Source of the DNA: Massilibacteroides sp.
GTDB lineage: Bacteria > Bacteroidota > Bacteroidia > Bacteroidales > Tannerellaceae
Reading direction: 5' to 3'
Assembly: GCF_028705895.1 (NCBI RefSeq)
Contig: NZ_JAQWCQ010000002.1
Coordinates: forward strand, 1-64,000
DNA length: 64,000 bases
Below are positions 53,474 through 62,945 of the stretch, in pieces. A program made the position numbers and the translations under genes. Position 1 is the stretch's first letter; every line of letters begins with the position of its first letter. A model generated the notes under the pieces. That model was not told where the DNA came from, did no database searches, and saw nothing but the letters and a program-made list of their open reading frames with translations.

Positions 53474-54103
53474 TTAATTTTCCTGCAAATCTTTATTTCT
53501 TGCACGATGGATCCAGATGATCACGGCAATAGTAATAAGAGCCATTGGAGGAAGAATCATTAATCCATTATTAACGTATCCCAAATCATACAAAAACTGT
53601 GGAACAACCTGAATACCTAAAAGAGTTCCACTACCTAACAATTCACGAAAGAAACCTACAATAATTAAGATAAGTCCATATCCGGCACCATGACCGATAC
53701 CATCTAAGAATGATTCCCAAGGACCATTACTAAGCCCGAAAGCCTCCATTCGTCCCATCAAAATACAGTTGGTAAGAATCAGACCAATGAAGACTGATAA
53801 CTGTTTACTCATCTCATACGCATACGCTTTCAGGACTTCACTGACTAAAGTTACGAGAACTGCTGCAACAACTAATTGTACAATAATACGAATACGATTT
53901 GGTATTGTTTTTCGGATTAGTGAAATAATCACATTCGCAAAGGCAATCACAATAACCACAGACACAGCCATAACAATAGAAGGCTCTAATTTCGCGGTAA
54001 CTGCCAGTGCCGAACAAATACCAAGCATCTGCACAACCACCGGATTCTTTTTACTAAGCGGGCTTAGTAATATTTCTTTGTTTTTTCCAGAAAATAAATT
54101 CAT
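53474..54103 (-). CDS. nqrD: Na+-translocating NADH:quinone reductase subunit D
   Basis: NPVVVQMLGICSALAVTAKLEPSIVMA; KQLSVFIGLILTNCILMGRMEAF; GFFRELLGSGTLLG. Confidence 0.94.
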   Translation of the reverse strand: MNLFSGKNKEILLSPLSKKNPVVVQMLGICSALAVTAKLEPSIVMAVSVVIVIAFANVIISLIRKTIPNRIRIIVQLVVAAVLVTLVSEVLKAYAYEMSKQLSVFIGLILTNCILMGRMEAFGLSNGPWESFLDGIGHGAGYGLILIIVGFFRELLGSGTLLGIQVVPQFLYDLGYVNNGLMILPPMALITIAVIIWIHRARNKDLQEN

Positions 54104-54113
54104 GACTGCTCAG

Positions 54114-54794
54114 TTATTTTGTTTTAAGAAATTCAACATAATTATTTAAACTACTATAGATCATCTTATCTACTCCCTGACTGGTGATTGTTCCACCGGA
54201 AATACCATCTACATAGTCTTGTCCATCAGCCGTTTTTCCTGGCTTAACAATAGCAATACTCTTAAATGTGCCATTCTTGAATATTTCTTTTCCAGAGAAT
54301 TGTTTACCAAAATGAGGTGTGGATATTTCAGCACCTAATCCCGGAGTTTCACCAGCATGGCTGAAATCTGCGCCATAGACTGTGTTCTTGTCATCATTTA
54401 AAGCCATATACCCCCAAAGAGGTCCCCATAATCCGGTTCCTCTCATTGCAATAATGAATTTGGTTGCCCCATCCACTTTCGCGACAAAAACAGGAAGCGC
54501 TGTTCCGTTAGAATAAGCTTTAGCAATGTCTTCACTGAAAGCGTCTCCTTCAGCTTTACTTCCATCTTTGTTTACAAGGAAACTTTCTTGAATCAACTCG
54601 TTGTATTTAGCTTCAACCTCATCGGCTTCAGCAGTAACATTTAAACAACGCAGGATTTGAATCTTCTTGTCTATTTCTTCGTTTTTCTTTTGCGTCTCTT
54701 TTAGAGCTTGATTGGTAAAAGCCAAAGCCGCTGCTACAAAGACAACTAATACGCCCGCATAAATAACGGTATATAGATTACTTTCTCTATTCAT
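54114..54794 (-). CDS. nqrC: Na+-translocating NADH:quinone reductase subunit C
   Basis: ISGGTITSQGV FMN-binding motif; GLWGPLWGYMAL; HAGETPGLGAEI. Confidence 0.95.
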   Translation of the reverse strand: MNRESNLYTVIYAGVLVVFVAAALAFTNQALKETQKKNEEIDKKIQILRCLNVTAEADEVEAKYNELIQESFLVNKDGSKAEGDAFSEDIAKAYSNGTALPVFVAKVDGATKFIIAMRGTGLWGPLWGYMALNDDKNTVYGADFSHAGETPGLGAEISTPHFGKQFSGKEIFKNGTFKSIAIVKPGKTADGQDYVDGISGGTITSQGVDKMIYSSLNNYVEFLKTK

Positions 54795-54809
54795 AATTCT
54801 TTCGCTTTT

Positions 54810-56003
54810 TTACTTGATTGCTCTTTTTAGGCGTTTTCTAATATTTGCATCAACTACATAATAGTCAATTAACGGAGCAAAGACATTCATCAGAAGAATC
54901 GCTAACATCATACCTTCAGGATAACCCGGATTGAGTACTCTGATCACTACTGCCATGAAGCCTACAAGAAAACCATAAATATATTTCCCTTTTTCAGTAC
55001 GTGCCGAAGTAACAGGATCTGTTGCCATAAACACAGCTCCGAAAGCAAACCCTCCGAGTAGAATATGCTCAACAGGACCTAAAGACATAGCTGCTGTTGT
55101 CCCCGCAAGGTTAAACAAGGCTGCAGTAATTCCGCCTCCGATAAATACAGAGATCATAGTCTTCCAGCTTGCTATTCCTGTAATTAATAAAATAACAGCA
55201 CCTATAAGGATTGCTAATTTAGATGTTTCTCCGATTGAACCCGGTATTAAACCAATAAACATATCCATATAAGAAAGAGGATTTCCCAGCACGTCAGTAA
55301 CTGTTGTATTGTTTGTTGTTGCAGTCGCTATCTGTCCTAATGGCGTAGCTCCGGAAAAAGCATCAACTACATTGCCGGATCCCAAACCAAATGTTTCGGA
55401 TGTTCTGACAAAGACCTTTTCTCCCGACATTGCTGCTGGATAGGCGAAGAATAAAAATGCACGTGTTACCAATGCAACATTAAAAACATTGTATCCGGTA
55501 CCTCCGAAAACTTCCTTCGCAAAGACAACTGCAAAAGCCGTTGCAACCGCAATCATCCACAGTGGAGTGTCAATCGGAACAATCATAGGAATCAGTATCC
55601 CCGAAACAAGAAATCCTTCCTGTATCTCTTCCTTTTTAACCTGAGCTACAGCGAACTCAATTCCGAGACCTACTACATATGAAACAATAATTTTAGGCAA
55701 TACAGCCAAAAAACCAAAAATAAATGTCGAAAGAAAACCCGGATCAGCTCCGATAGCCAGGTTGTGTTGATAACCGACATTATACATACCAAATAACAGT
55801 GCGGGAATCAATGCAATGATTACTACAGTCATGGTACGTTTAGAATCTATGCTGTCATGGATGTGTACTCCTGATTTTGATGTCGTATTCGGTGTAAACA
55901 AAAACGTTTCGAATCCATCAAATACAGAGCGAAACATCGCCAGCTTTCCCCCCTCTTCAAAATTAGGCTTAATCTTGTCGAGATAATTTCTTAACGCTTT
56001 CAA
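54810..56003 (-). CDS. nqrB: Na+-translocating NADH:quinone reductase subunit B
   Basis: VHIHDSIDSKRTMTVVIIALIPALLFGMYNVGYQ; DAFSGATPLGQ FMN motif. Confidence 0.96.
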   Translation of the reverse strand: MKALRNYLDKIKPNFEEGGKLAMFRSVFDGFETFLFTPNTTSKSGVHIHDSIDSKRTMTVVIIALIPALLFGMYNVGYQHNLAIGADPGFLSTFIFGFLAVLPKIIVSYVVGLGIEFAVAQVKKEEIQEGFLVSGILIPMIVPIDTPLWMIAVATAFAVVFAKEVFGGTGYNVFNVALVTRAFLFFAYPAAMSGEKVFVRTSETFGLGSGNVVDAFSGATPLGQIATATTNNTTVTDVLGNPLSYMDMFIGLIPGSIGETSKLAILIGAVILLITGIASWKTMISVFIGGGITAALFNLAGTTAAMSLGPVEHILLGGFAFGAVFMATDPVTSARTEKGKYIYGFLVGFMAVVIRVLNPGYPEGMMLAILLMNVFAPLIDYYVVDANIRKRLKRAIK

Positions 56004-56025
56004 TGTATTCTGTTTTATTATATTA

Positions 56026-57378
56026 TTAATTCATTTCCTTATAAAGAAGATCCAATCCGTTACGAACGATCTTTTGGATTTCTATTTTGGAAGTATCCAC
56101 TACTTCACAAAGTGCGAAATCTTCCGGTGCAACCTCATAGATACCCAGATTCTCCATCTTATCAATATCAAAAGTGATAATTGCTTTTAACAAGTATTCT
56201 GGGAAAATATCCATCGGGAACACCTTGTCATATTCATTAGACATGATCATTGCACGCTTTCCTCCCTTTATACGGGCATCAATTATACGCGCTTTTTTAA
56301 CTCCTCCTAATAAACCGCTGAGGAATGTTCCTCCTGCACTGAATTTATTGACTCCCAATGTTGCCCATCCGAAGAATTCGTGAACATCGTCTCCTTCAGG
56401 AATTGTAGTAATCTGATTGTCGTAAAAACCAAGATAATCTGTTTGGGAAACTTTTGTGCCGGTCAGTATATTTCCACTAATAATACGGATATTGCCTTTT
56501 GATGGTTGAAGCTTGTCACCGACCAAACTGTTTATTTCACATCCCGGAATAGCTTTGATATAGCCTGTTTTTGACAATTCAGAACCTGTAAGAGCTACTA
56601 AACGAGAGAAATCAGCTATGCCGTTGTTTAGAAGACGACCTATAAGTATCACATCATCGGCATAAAGTGTCCATACCACTTCCCCTTTATTTACCGGTTT
56701 GATATTGTTGATTTGTACCCCTACGTTTCCTGCCGGATGAGGACCGTTAAATTCAACAACCTCGGCATTTTTAACCTTGATTGATGAGCCTTGCTTTAAT
56801 CCTACATACAATTTACCGTCAGTCAGTTTTGCAAGAGCGTCTAATCCTGTCTGGAAGTCATTTTCCTGCCCTTTGATTGTGTATTCAATATTAGGAGCAA
56901 GAGGTGCAGAGTAGAAGGCTGAAACAAAGATATCACGGGGAGTTTGGTCCGGACGAGCAATCATGTCGTAAGGACGTTGTTTGATACAAGGCCAGAGGCC
57001 ACCATTTAGAATCGCTTCTTTAATATCCTCAGGTTTGAGGGTAGAGACATTTTTCTTGCCGAAATCTTCATATTGGTTTTCCGCATCCGGCTTAACTACA
57101 ACGCTTAGCACTTTACGCTTTTCTCCACGATTAACCGCAGTGACTTCACCACTTACCGGAGATACGAATTTGATTTCGGGATAGGTCTTGTCTATAATCA
57201 GAACAGAACCGGCTTTGACTTTATCTCCTTCATGGACAATAACCTTGGGAGTAATACCGTTAAAATTATCAGGAACAATTGCATAATTTCCGCTGTGTTC
57301 CCCGGTTAGAACTGTCTCCGTTGGCTTGCCGATCAGTTGAATGTCTAAACCTTTTTTGAGCTTAATCACATTTGCCAT
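56026..57378 (-). CDS. nqrA: Na+-translocating NADH:quinone reductase subunit A
   Basis: IKLKKGLDIQLIGKP; GLWPCIKQRPYDMIARPDQTPRDIFVSAFYSAPLAP. Confidence 0.96.
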   Translation of the reverse strand: MANVIKLKKGLDIQLIGKPTETVLTGEHSGNYAIVPDNFNGITPKVIVHEGDKVKAGSVLIIDKTYPEIKFVSPVSGEVTAVNRGEKRKVLSVVVKPDAENQYEDFGKKNVSTLKPEDIKEAILNGGLWPCIKQRPYDMIARPDQTPRDIFVSAFYSAPLAPNIEYTIKGQENDFQTGLDALAKLTDGKLYVGLKQGSSIKVKNAEVVEFNGPHPAGNVGVQINNIKPVNKGEVVWTLYADDVILIGRLLNNGIADFSRLVALTGSELSKTGYIKAIPGCEINSLVGDKLQPSKGNIRIISGNILTGTKVSQTDYLGFYDNQITTIPEGDDVHEFFGWATLGVNKFSAGGTFLSGLLGGVKKARIIDARIKGGKRAMIMSNEYDKVFPMDIFPEYLLKAIITFDIDKMENLGIYEVAPEDFALCEVVDTSKIEIQKIVRNGLDLLYKEMN

Positions 57379-57476
57379 GATAGAACTAAAAATGTTTTAT
57401 GTAATTTTCTCGCAAAAGTACACATTTATTTATGTTTAAGAGCAGCGAAAGAGAAATAAATAATGAAATAATTCCA

Positions 57477-57484
57477 TAATTTTG
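57477..57484 (+). promoter_or_regulatory. Bacteroidetes-type -7 element
   Basis: TAATTTTG (TAnnTTTG) about 30 nt before the ATG of the next gene. Confidence 0.4.
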
Positions 57485-57514
57485 CCAAGTAGTCAATTAA
57501 AATATAGAATACCG

Positions 57515-58765
57515 ATGAAACTTGTTTTTTTCTTCTTTGTTTTTTGTATGATTGGTGGAGGCTCATTGACGGCTCAGACTCGTTTTAACACGTCTGTAAG
57601 TAGCCCGTTAATCCATAGTCTGCAACTTCATGCAGGTGATGAACTTATTTCTGATCCGATGATCGAATTGGGAGGAAATGAGCAGTTGGAAATTAATTTT
57701 GATGTAATCGGGGATAACTATTCAAGATATCTTTACTCGATTATTCATTGTAATGCGGATTGGACGCCATCGGGTCTTGTGTCAACGGAATATATGACCG
57801 GATTCCAACAGATGGAGATCGAGGACTTTGCGAATTCATTAGCGACGACTACGGCTTATACCAATTACCGTTTTTTTCTGCCAAATGAAGATGTAACCTT
57901 TAAACTGTCGGGTAATTATGCTGTTCAGGTATTTGACGAAGCTGATCGGAGTAAAGTTCTGTTTACTGCTTGCTTTTTTGTGACCGAATCGGTTGTTCCC
58001 GTAGATGCTGAGGTAACTGGGATTACAGATATTGATGTCAATAAACATCATCAGCAACTTTCGTTTGTTATACGTAATAAAAACTTCCAGATTCCACACC
58101 CTGTGACGGATTTGAAGCTTTTTGTTTATCAGAATGGACGGCGAGATAATGCGGTTACCGGATTAAAACCTTCCGCTATTTCGCAGAATGAACTACTCTA
58201 TAGTCATACCCCTGAACTCATCTTCAAAGCCGGAAATGAATATCGTCGTATGGAGTTTCTCAGTAATAAATATAACGGGATGAATGTGCAGAATATTCAG
58301 TTTCATAATCCGTATTATCATGTAACCTTATATCCGGATCAAATACGGAATCAGGGCTCATATCAATATGACCAGGATCAGAATGGACGCTTCTTTGTTC
58401 AATGCAGTAATTGTGAAGATCCGGATGTAGAAGCGGATTATCATATTGTTCACTTCTCCTTAGAGGCCGATGAAATTCCTGCCGGAAAGGTGTATCTGGA
58501 TGGTTTGTTTATGAATAATCAATTCAACGAAAGCAGCAGGATGGAATATAACAGCGAAAGAAAACAATATGAAAAAAGCCTTTTGCTGAAACAAGGTAAT
58601 TATAATTATCAATACTTATTTGTGCCTGACGGAGAAACAAAGGGACAGACCTTTCCTATTGAAGGTGACTTCGCAGAGACAGAAAACGAATATCTGATTT
58701 TAGTTTATTATCGTCCGATCGGTGCGCGATATGACAGATTGATTGGTTTTTCAAAGATTAACTGA
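57515..58765 (+). CDS. DUF5103 / type IX secretion system plug-like protein
   Basis: Signal peptide; RFNTSVSSPLIHSLQLHAGDELISDPMIELGGNEQLEINFDVIGDNYSRYLYSIIHCNADW; start placed internally (ORF opens at 57482). Confidence 0.8.
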   Translation: MKLVFFFFVFCMIGGGSLTAQTRFNTSVSSPLIHSLQLHAGDELISDPMIELGGNEQLEINFDVIGDNYSRYLYSIIHCNADWTPSGLVSTEYMTGFQQMEIEDFANSLATTTAYTNYRFFLPNEDVTFKLSGNYAVQVFDEADRSKVLFTACFFVTESVVPVDAEVTGITDIDVNKHHQQLSFVIRNKNFQIPHPVTDLKLFVYQNGRRDNAVTGLKPSAISQNELLYSHTPELIFKAGNEYRRMEFLSNKYNGMNVQNIQFHNPYYHVTLYPDQIRNQGSYQYDQDQNGRFFVQCSNCEDPDVEADYHIVHFSLEADEIPAGKVYLDGLFMNNQFNESSRMEYNSERKQYEKSLLLKQGNYNYQYLFVPDGETKGQTFPIEGDFAETENEYLILVYYRPIGARYDRLIGFSKIN

Positions 58766-58780
58766 ATTTAATTACTGGCA

Positions 58781-58880
58781 TTAAAAATTTTGAGGCGCCT
58801 CAGCAAACAAGTTGAAGAGCCTGGAAACGTATGTTGAGGCGCCTCAACTTTCATTACCAAGCGCCTTGAATTTTTTTTGT
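58781..58880. repeat. Modular 22-bp-periodic intergenic element, copy B (internal segment inverted relative to copy A)
   Basis: Boxes AGGCGCCT (58793), AAGAGCCT (58815), AGGCGCCT (58837), AAGCGCCT (58859) at exact 22-bp spacing. Confidence 0.85.
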
Positions 58881-58894
58881 CTCCGACATCCAAC

Positions 58895-60232
58895 CTATTT
58901 TTCTAATGCGAGATGCGACGACCTTGTATCTGATTTTTTAACTCCCAGTATATATGTAGCTGAGATATTCCGATCATCGCCGGTTATTTGCAAACCGAAC
59001 AGTTGATTTTCGATTGTCCATTTGTTGGCACGCATCAAGTATTCTTTTCTTAGCTGCTGGGTGGGGGTTACGGCAGGATCTACTACGATGAAATCTGCTT
59101 CTGAACCTGTGCGGAAACTACCTATCTTATCTTCTAATTTAAGTGCTTTTGCTGTTCCCAATGTCGATTTATAGAAGGTTTCTAATGCGGACATCGGATA
59201 ACCAAGTGTCTGCATTATTTTGTATGATTCCCCCATTGTTTTAAACATCGAAAAGGAGGTGCCTGCACCGACATCACTTCCTAATACGGTTTGTGCTTCA
59301 GCAGCATTGGCTTTTTGCATATCAAACAGTCCGCTGCCGAGGAATAAATTGGAGGTAGGACAGTGGGCTATAATGGCTCCTGCGTTGGAGATTCGTTTTA
59401 GTTCGCTTTCTGATAGATGAATACAATGACCCAAGAGAGTGCGGTCGGTCAGTAGCCCTGCCTTTTCATATACATTCAGGTAGTCTGAATGGCCTTTATG
59501 CAAATTTAACGTAGAAGTTATTTCATTCAGATTTTCTGATAGATGCGTTTGAATATAAGTATCGGGATAGGCTTTATGCAAATGAGCAGCCATTTGCATT
59601 TGTTCCATCGAACTCGTAATCGCAAAACGAGGAGTTACGGCATATAAATTCCGTCCGTTCTTATGCCATTTTTCAATTAATTGACGGCTTTCTTTTTCTC
59701 CCTCGACAACATTATCGGTCAGCCCATCCGGTGCATTTTTATCCATCAGAACTTTTCCGGTGATAATACGCATGTTTATGGAAGACGCTGTTTGAAATAA
59801 CGCTTCAACCGAAACAGGATGAACCGTAGGGTAGGCCACGCAGGTAGTCGTACCGTTTCTTAATAATTCGTGGATAAATGTATCTGCAATTCTGAAGGCG
59901 TGTTCCGGAGAATTGAAATTCATTTCGGCGGGAAATGTATAATCGTTCAGCCAATCTAACAGTTGCTTTCCATACATGCCGATAATTTCCGTTTGCGAAT
60001 AATGTATGTGCGCGTCGATTAATCCCGGCATAAGAATTTTCCCGCTATAGTCTGTTTCCGGAATAGACATGTACTTAGACTTAACCGCATCATACGACCC
60101 CGTTTCAAGAATCTTTCCTTCAGTGATTACAAGTGCTCCGTTGGGGATATAAACGTATGAATCCTTTCTGTTTACAGGCGAGTCCGTAAAATAAAAAACG
60201 GCTCCTTTATATAAATGACATTTCTCTTGCAT
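58895..60232 (-). CDS. Guanine deaminase / amidohydrolase
   Basis: ILMPGLIDAHIHYSQTEIIGMYGKQLLDWLNDYTFP; QTHLSEN; GTDVG-like LGSDVGAGTSFSMF. Confidence 0.88.
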   Translation of the reverse strand: MQEKCHLYKGAVFYFTDSPVNRKDSYVYIPNGALVITEGKILETGSYDAVKSKYMSIPETDYSGKILMPGLIDAHIHYSQTEIIGMYGKQLLDWLNDYTFPAEMNFNSPEHAFRIADTFIHELLRNGTTTCVAYPTVHPVSVEALFQTASSINMRIITGKVLMDKNAPDGLTDNVVEGEKESRQLIEKWHKNGRNLYAVTPRFAITSSMEQMQMAAHLHKAYPDTYIQTHLSENLNEITSTLNLHKGHSDYLNVYEKAGLLTDRTLLGHCIHLSESELKRISNAGAIIAHCPTSNLFLGSGLFDMQKANAAEAQTVLGSDVGAGTSFSMFKTMGESYKIMQTLGYPMSALETFYKSTLGTAKALKLEDKIGSFRTGSEADFIVVDPAVTPTQQLRKEYLMRANKWTIENQLFGLQITGDDRNISATYILGVKKSDTRSSHLALEK

Positions 60233-60344
60233 AGTTTACAAATATAGTGAGCCTGATTGAATAACCTTCCACGTCGGACAGCATATGTTATTCAATTATT
60301 GTACTTTTGCCGGACTAATTATTAGTAAAACAAAATTTAATTTT

Positions 60345-62390
60345 ATGAAACAAGAAATGTTTAACAAGCTGAGGTCGTTCCGATTCAAACAATTTTCAGG
60401 AAAGGCTTACAGTGCATTTTGTAGTCTGCGTAAGGAAGTGACGATTGGTGTTGTCGCTAATTGTGTGCTTACTTTTGCTGCTGCAGGAACCGTATCGGCA
60501 CAAACAAATGTGATTGCCGGAGTGTCAAGTGCGGAAACAGAGCATGAGTTGGATGAAGTGACGGTCACAGCCTCGCGCGTAGAGTTGGCAATGAATCAGG
60601 CTGCTCGTTTAGTGACCGTAATTACAAAAGAAGAAATCCAGCAATCGCCTGTCCGAAGTATTCAGGATTTACTCAATTATGCTGCCAATATTGACGTAGT
60701 GCAGCGCGGAGGCCACGGAGTGCAAGCCGACATCTCCATACGTGGCGGATCATTCGATCAAACGGCAATTCTTCTCAACGGAGTCAACCTCTCCAATCCT
60801 CAAACCGGACATTATAGTTTTGATATCCCAGTCAATCTTTCAGATGTAGAGCGCATAGAGATCATTCACGGTCCTTCTTCCATTACCTATGGAGCCAGCG
60901 CATTTTCCGGTGGAATCAACATTATTACGAAAAAGACCCCTGATCATAAAGCCTATGCCAATATAGAGGCAGGTAGCCATGGTCTCTGGGGAGTGCAAGC
61001 CAGTGGAGCATTGACTTCCGAACTTGCTTCAAGCCAACTTTCGGCAGGATATAATACATCGGATGGCTATACGGCAAACAGCGATTACGATATTTGGAAC
61101 CTGCTTTGGCAAACCCGACTTAAACCCGAAGAAAAATCAACTGTAGATATACAGTTGGGATATAATGATAAACGGTATGGCGCTAATACCTTTTATTCTG
61201 CTGCTTATCCGAATCAATACGATAAAACAAGTTCTTATTTTGCTTCTGTGCGAGGAGAAACGGGTGATCGATTGAAATTTATCCCTGTTATTTATTGGAA
61301 TCGCCACTATGATGAATTTCAGCTTTACCGTGACGGTACGCCCGATCTTCCGTCATGGTATGTGGGGCATAATTATCATCGAAGTGATGTCTATGGTGCA
61401 AATCTGAATATCCAATATACTTCATCTTTGGGTATAACGAGTTTGGGGAGTGAACTGCGAAATGAAGGCGTGCTGAGTAATGTACTCGGCAAAACGATGA
61501 CTGAAACAGATGGGCATTATACAAAATCAGACGATCGCACGAATGTGAGTTTTGCGCTTGAACACAATGTCTTGTTAAGTCGGTTTACATTAACTGCCGG
61601 GCTGTTGGCCAATTACAATACATCCTTGCGAGGTTCATATAAATTCTATCCTTCAATCAATGTAAGTTATCGGATATTAGATAACCTGAAAACGTTTGCT
61701 TCCTGGAATAAAGCAACCCGCATGCCTACGTTTACGGACTTGTATTATACCACCGCTACTCATATTGGTAATACAGATTTAAAACCGGAAAACTCGGAAG
61801 CATTTGAGCTTGGCGTGAAATATAATACCTGGTTTATGAGTTTGTATGCCACTGCCTATCTGATGAAAGGAAAGAACATTATTGATTGGGTGAAACCCAA
61901 TGTGGACGCGAAGTGGGAGTCACGAAATATTACGAAATTAGATAAAAAAGGAATTGAACTGGGTGCGCGGTTTGCACTCCACGAGGTAATTCCCGTCTTA
62001 CCGGAGCAGACCGTTCTACATGCCGGTTATGCTCGTCTGAATCAGGATAAATCATCCGGAAATCTGATATCCAATTATGCGTTGAACTACCTTCGGGATA
62101 AGGTAACCCTTAAATTAGAACATCCTATCGTTAAAAATGTAACTGTTAACTGGAATTTCCGTTGGCAGAAACGTATGGGAGGCTATACGCGTTATGATAA
62201 AGGCATAAAAGGCGAATTTGCAAATTACGAACCTTTTTCTACACTTGATTTACGAATAAACTGGCAACTAAAAGAGTTTATGCTGCATTTGAGTGCAAAC
62301 AACTTGTATGACACGAAGTTCTATGATTTAGGAAATGTGCCGCAGGCCGGTTTTTGGTTGATCGGGGGAATTAGTTATACTATACGCTGA
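60345..62390 (+). CDS. BtuB-like TonB-dependent receptor with extended signal peptide
   Basis: ELDEVTVTASRVELAMNQAARLVTVITKEEIQQSPVRSIQDLLNYAANIDVVQRG; C-terminal barrel; start placed at internal MKQEMFNK (ORF opens at 60285). Confidence 0.9.
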   Translation: MKQEMFNKLRSFRFKQFSGKAYSAFCSLRKEVTIGVVANCVLTFAAAGTVSAQTNVIAGVSSAETEHELDEVTVTASRVELAMNQAARLVTVITKEEIQQSPVRSIQDLLNYAANIDVVQRGGHGVQADISIRGGSFDQTAILLNGVNLSNPQTGHYSFDIPVNLSDVERIEIIHGPSSITYGASAFSGGINIITKKTPDHKAYANIEAGSHGLWGVQASGALTSELASSQLSAGYNTSDGYTANSDYDIWNLLWQTRLKPEEKSTVDIQLGYNDKRYGANTFYSAAYPNQYDKTSSYFASVRGETGDRLKFIPVIYWNRHYDEFQLYRDGTPDLPSWYVGHNYHRSDVYGANLNIQYTSSLGITSLGSELRNEGVLSNVLGKTMTETDGHYTKSDDRTNVSFALEHNVLLSRFTLTAGLLANYNTSLRGSYKFYPSINVSYRILDNLKTFASWNKATRMPTFTDLYYTTATHIGNTDLKPENSEAFELGVKYNTWFMSLYATAYLMKGKNIIDWVKPNVDAKWESRNITKLDKKGIELGARFALHEVIPVLPEQTVLHAGYARLNQDKSSGNLISNYALNYLRDKVTLKLEHPIVKNVTVNWNFRWQKRMGGYTRYDKGIKGEFANYEPFSTLDLRINWQLKEFMLHLSANNLYDTKFYDLGNVPQAGFWLIGGISYTIR

Positions 62391-62398
62391 ATGTGATA

Positions 62399-62436
62399 AA
62401 AAAAGGCAGAATCCGGTTAAAGATTCTGCCTTTTTA
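62399..62436. terminator. Intrinsic terminator between convergent genes
   Basis: AAAAGGCAGAATC-cggttaaa-GATTCTGCCTTTTT. Confidence 0.85.
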
Positions 62437-62458
62437 CAATGGGCTCAATATTTCTCTA

Positions 62459-62890
62459 TTAAAAAGGAATTTTGTCTATCCTTCGTTGATGTCTTCCTCC
62501 TTCGAATTCAGTGTTCAGAAAGGCTTCAACAGTTTTTTCGGCTTCTTCTTTACTAATAAATCTTCCCGGCATGACAAGAATATTCGCATCATTGTGTGCG
62601 CGACATAATTTTGCGATCTCAGCATTCCAGCTTAATCCTGCCCGAATGCCCATGTGTTTGTTGAGTGTCATAGCTATGCCATTTCCTGTTCCACAAACAG
62701 CAATACCTTTTTCTACTTCTCCTTTCTCTACAGCAAAGGCCAACGGATGAGCAAAGTCCGGATAATCGGAGCTTTCAGTAGATTGAGCTCCATAGTCTTT
62801 GTAAGGAATCCCCTTTTTGTCCAGAATCTGCTTAACAAATTCTTTCAATTCGTAGCCGGCGTGGTCACTGCTTAAACCGATCGTTTTCAT
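62459..62890 (-). CDS. rpiB: Ribose 5-phosphate isomerase B
   Basis: IGLSSDHAGYELKEFVKQIL; GIAVCGTGNGIAMTLNKHMGIRAGLSW. Confidence 0.96.
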   Translation of the reverse strand: MKTIGLSSDHAGYELKEFVKQILDKKGIPYKDYGAQSTESSDYPDFAHPLAFAVEKGEVEKGIAVCGTGNGIAMTLNKHMGIRAGLSWNAEIAKLCRAHNDANILVMPGRFISKEEAEKTVEAFLNTEFEGGRHQRRIDKIPF

Positions 62891-62910
62891 TTCTTATTTC
62901 TTGGAGGTTA

Positions 62911-62934
62911 TGAGGGTGTTTTTACACACCCTCA
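62911..62934 (-). terminator. Hairpin between transketolase stop and rpiB start
   Basis: TGAGGGTGT-ttttac-ACACCCTCA. Confidence 0.5.
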
Positions 62935-62945
62935 AATCATGATTG

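Noticed and set aside
58812-59006. 64-aa plus-strand ORF in the convergent intergenic region
   Set aside because: Translation of the 22-bp repeat element and antisense of the deaminase 3' end; not a credible gene.
60233-60344. Possible cobalamin riboswitch ahead of the BtuB-like receptor
   Set aside because: No recognisable B12-box core and too little space (about 110 nt).
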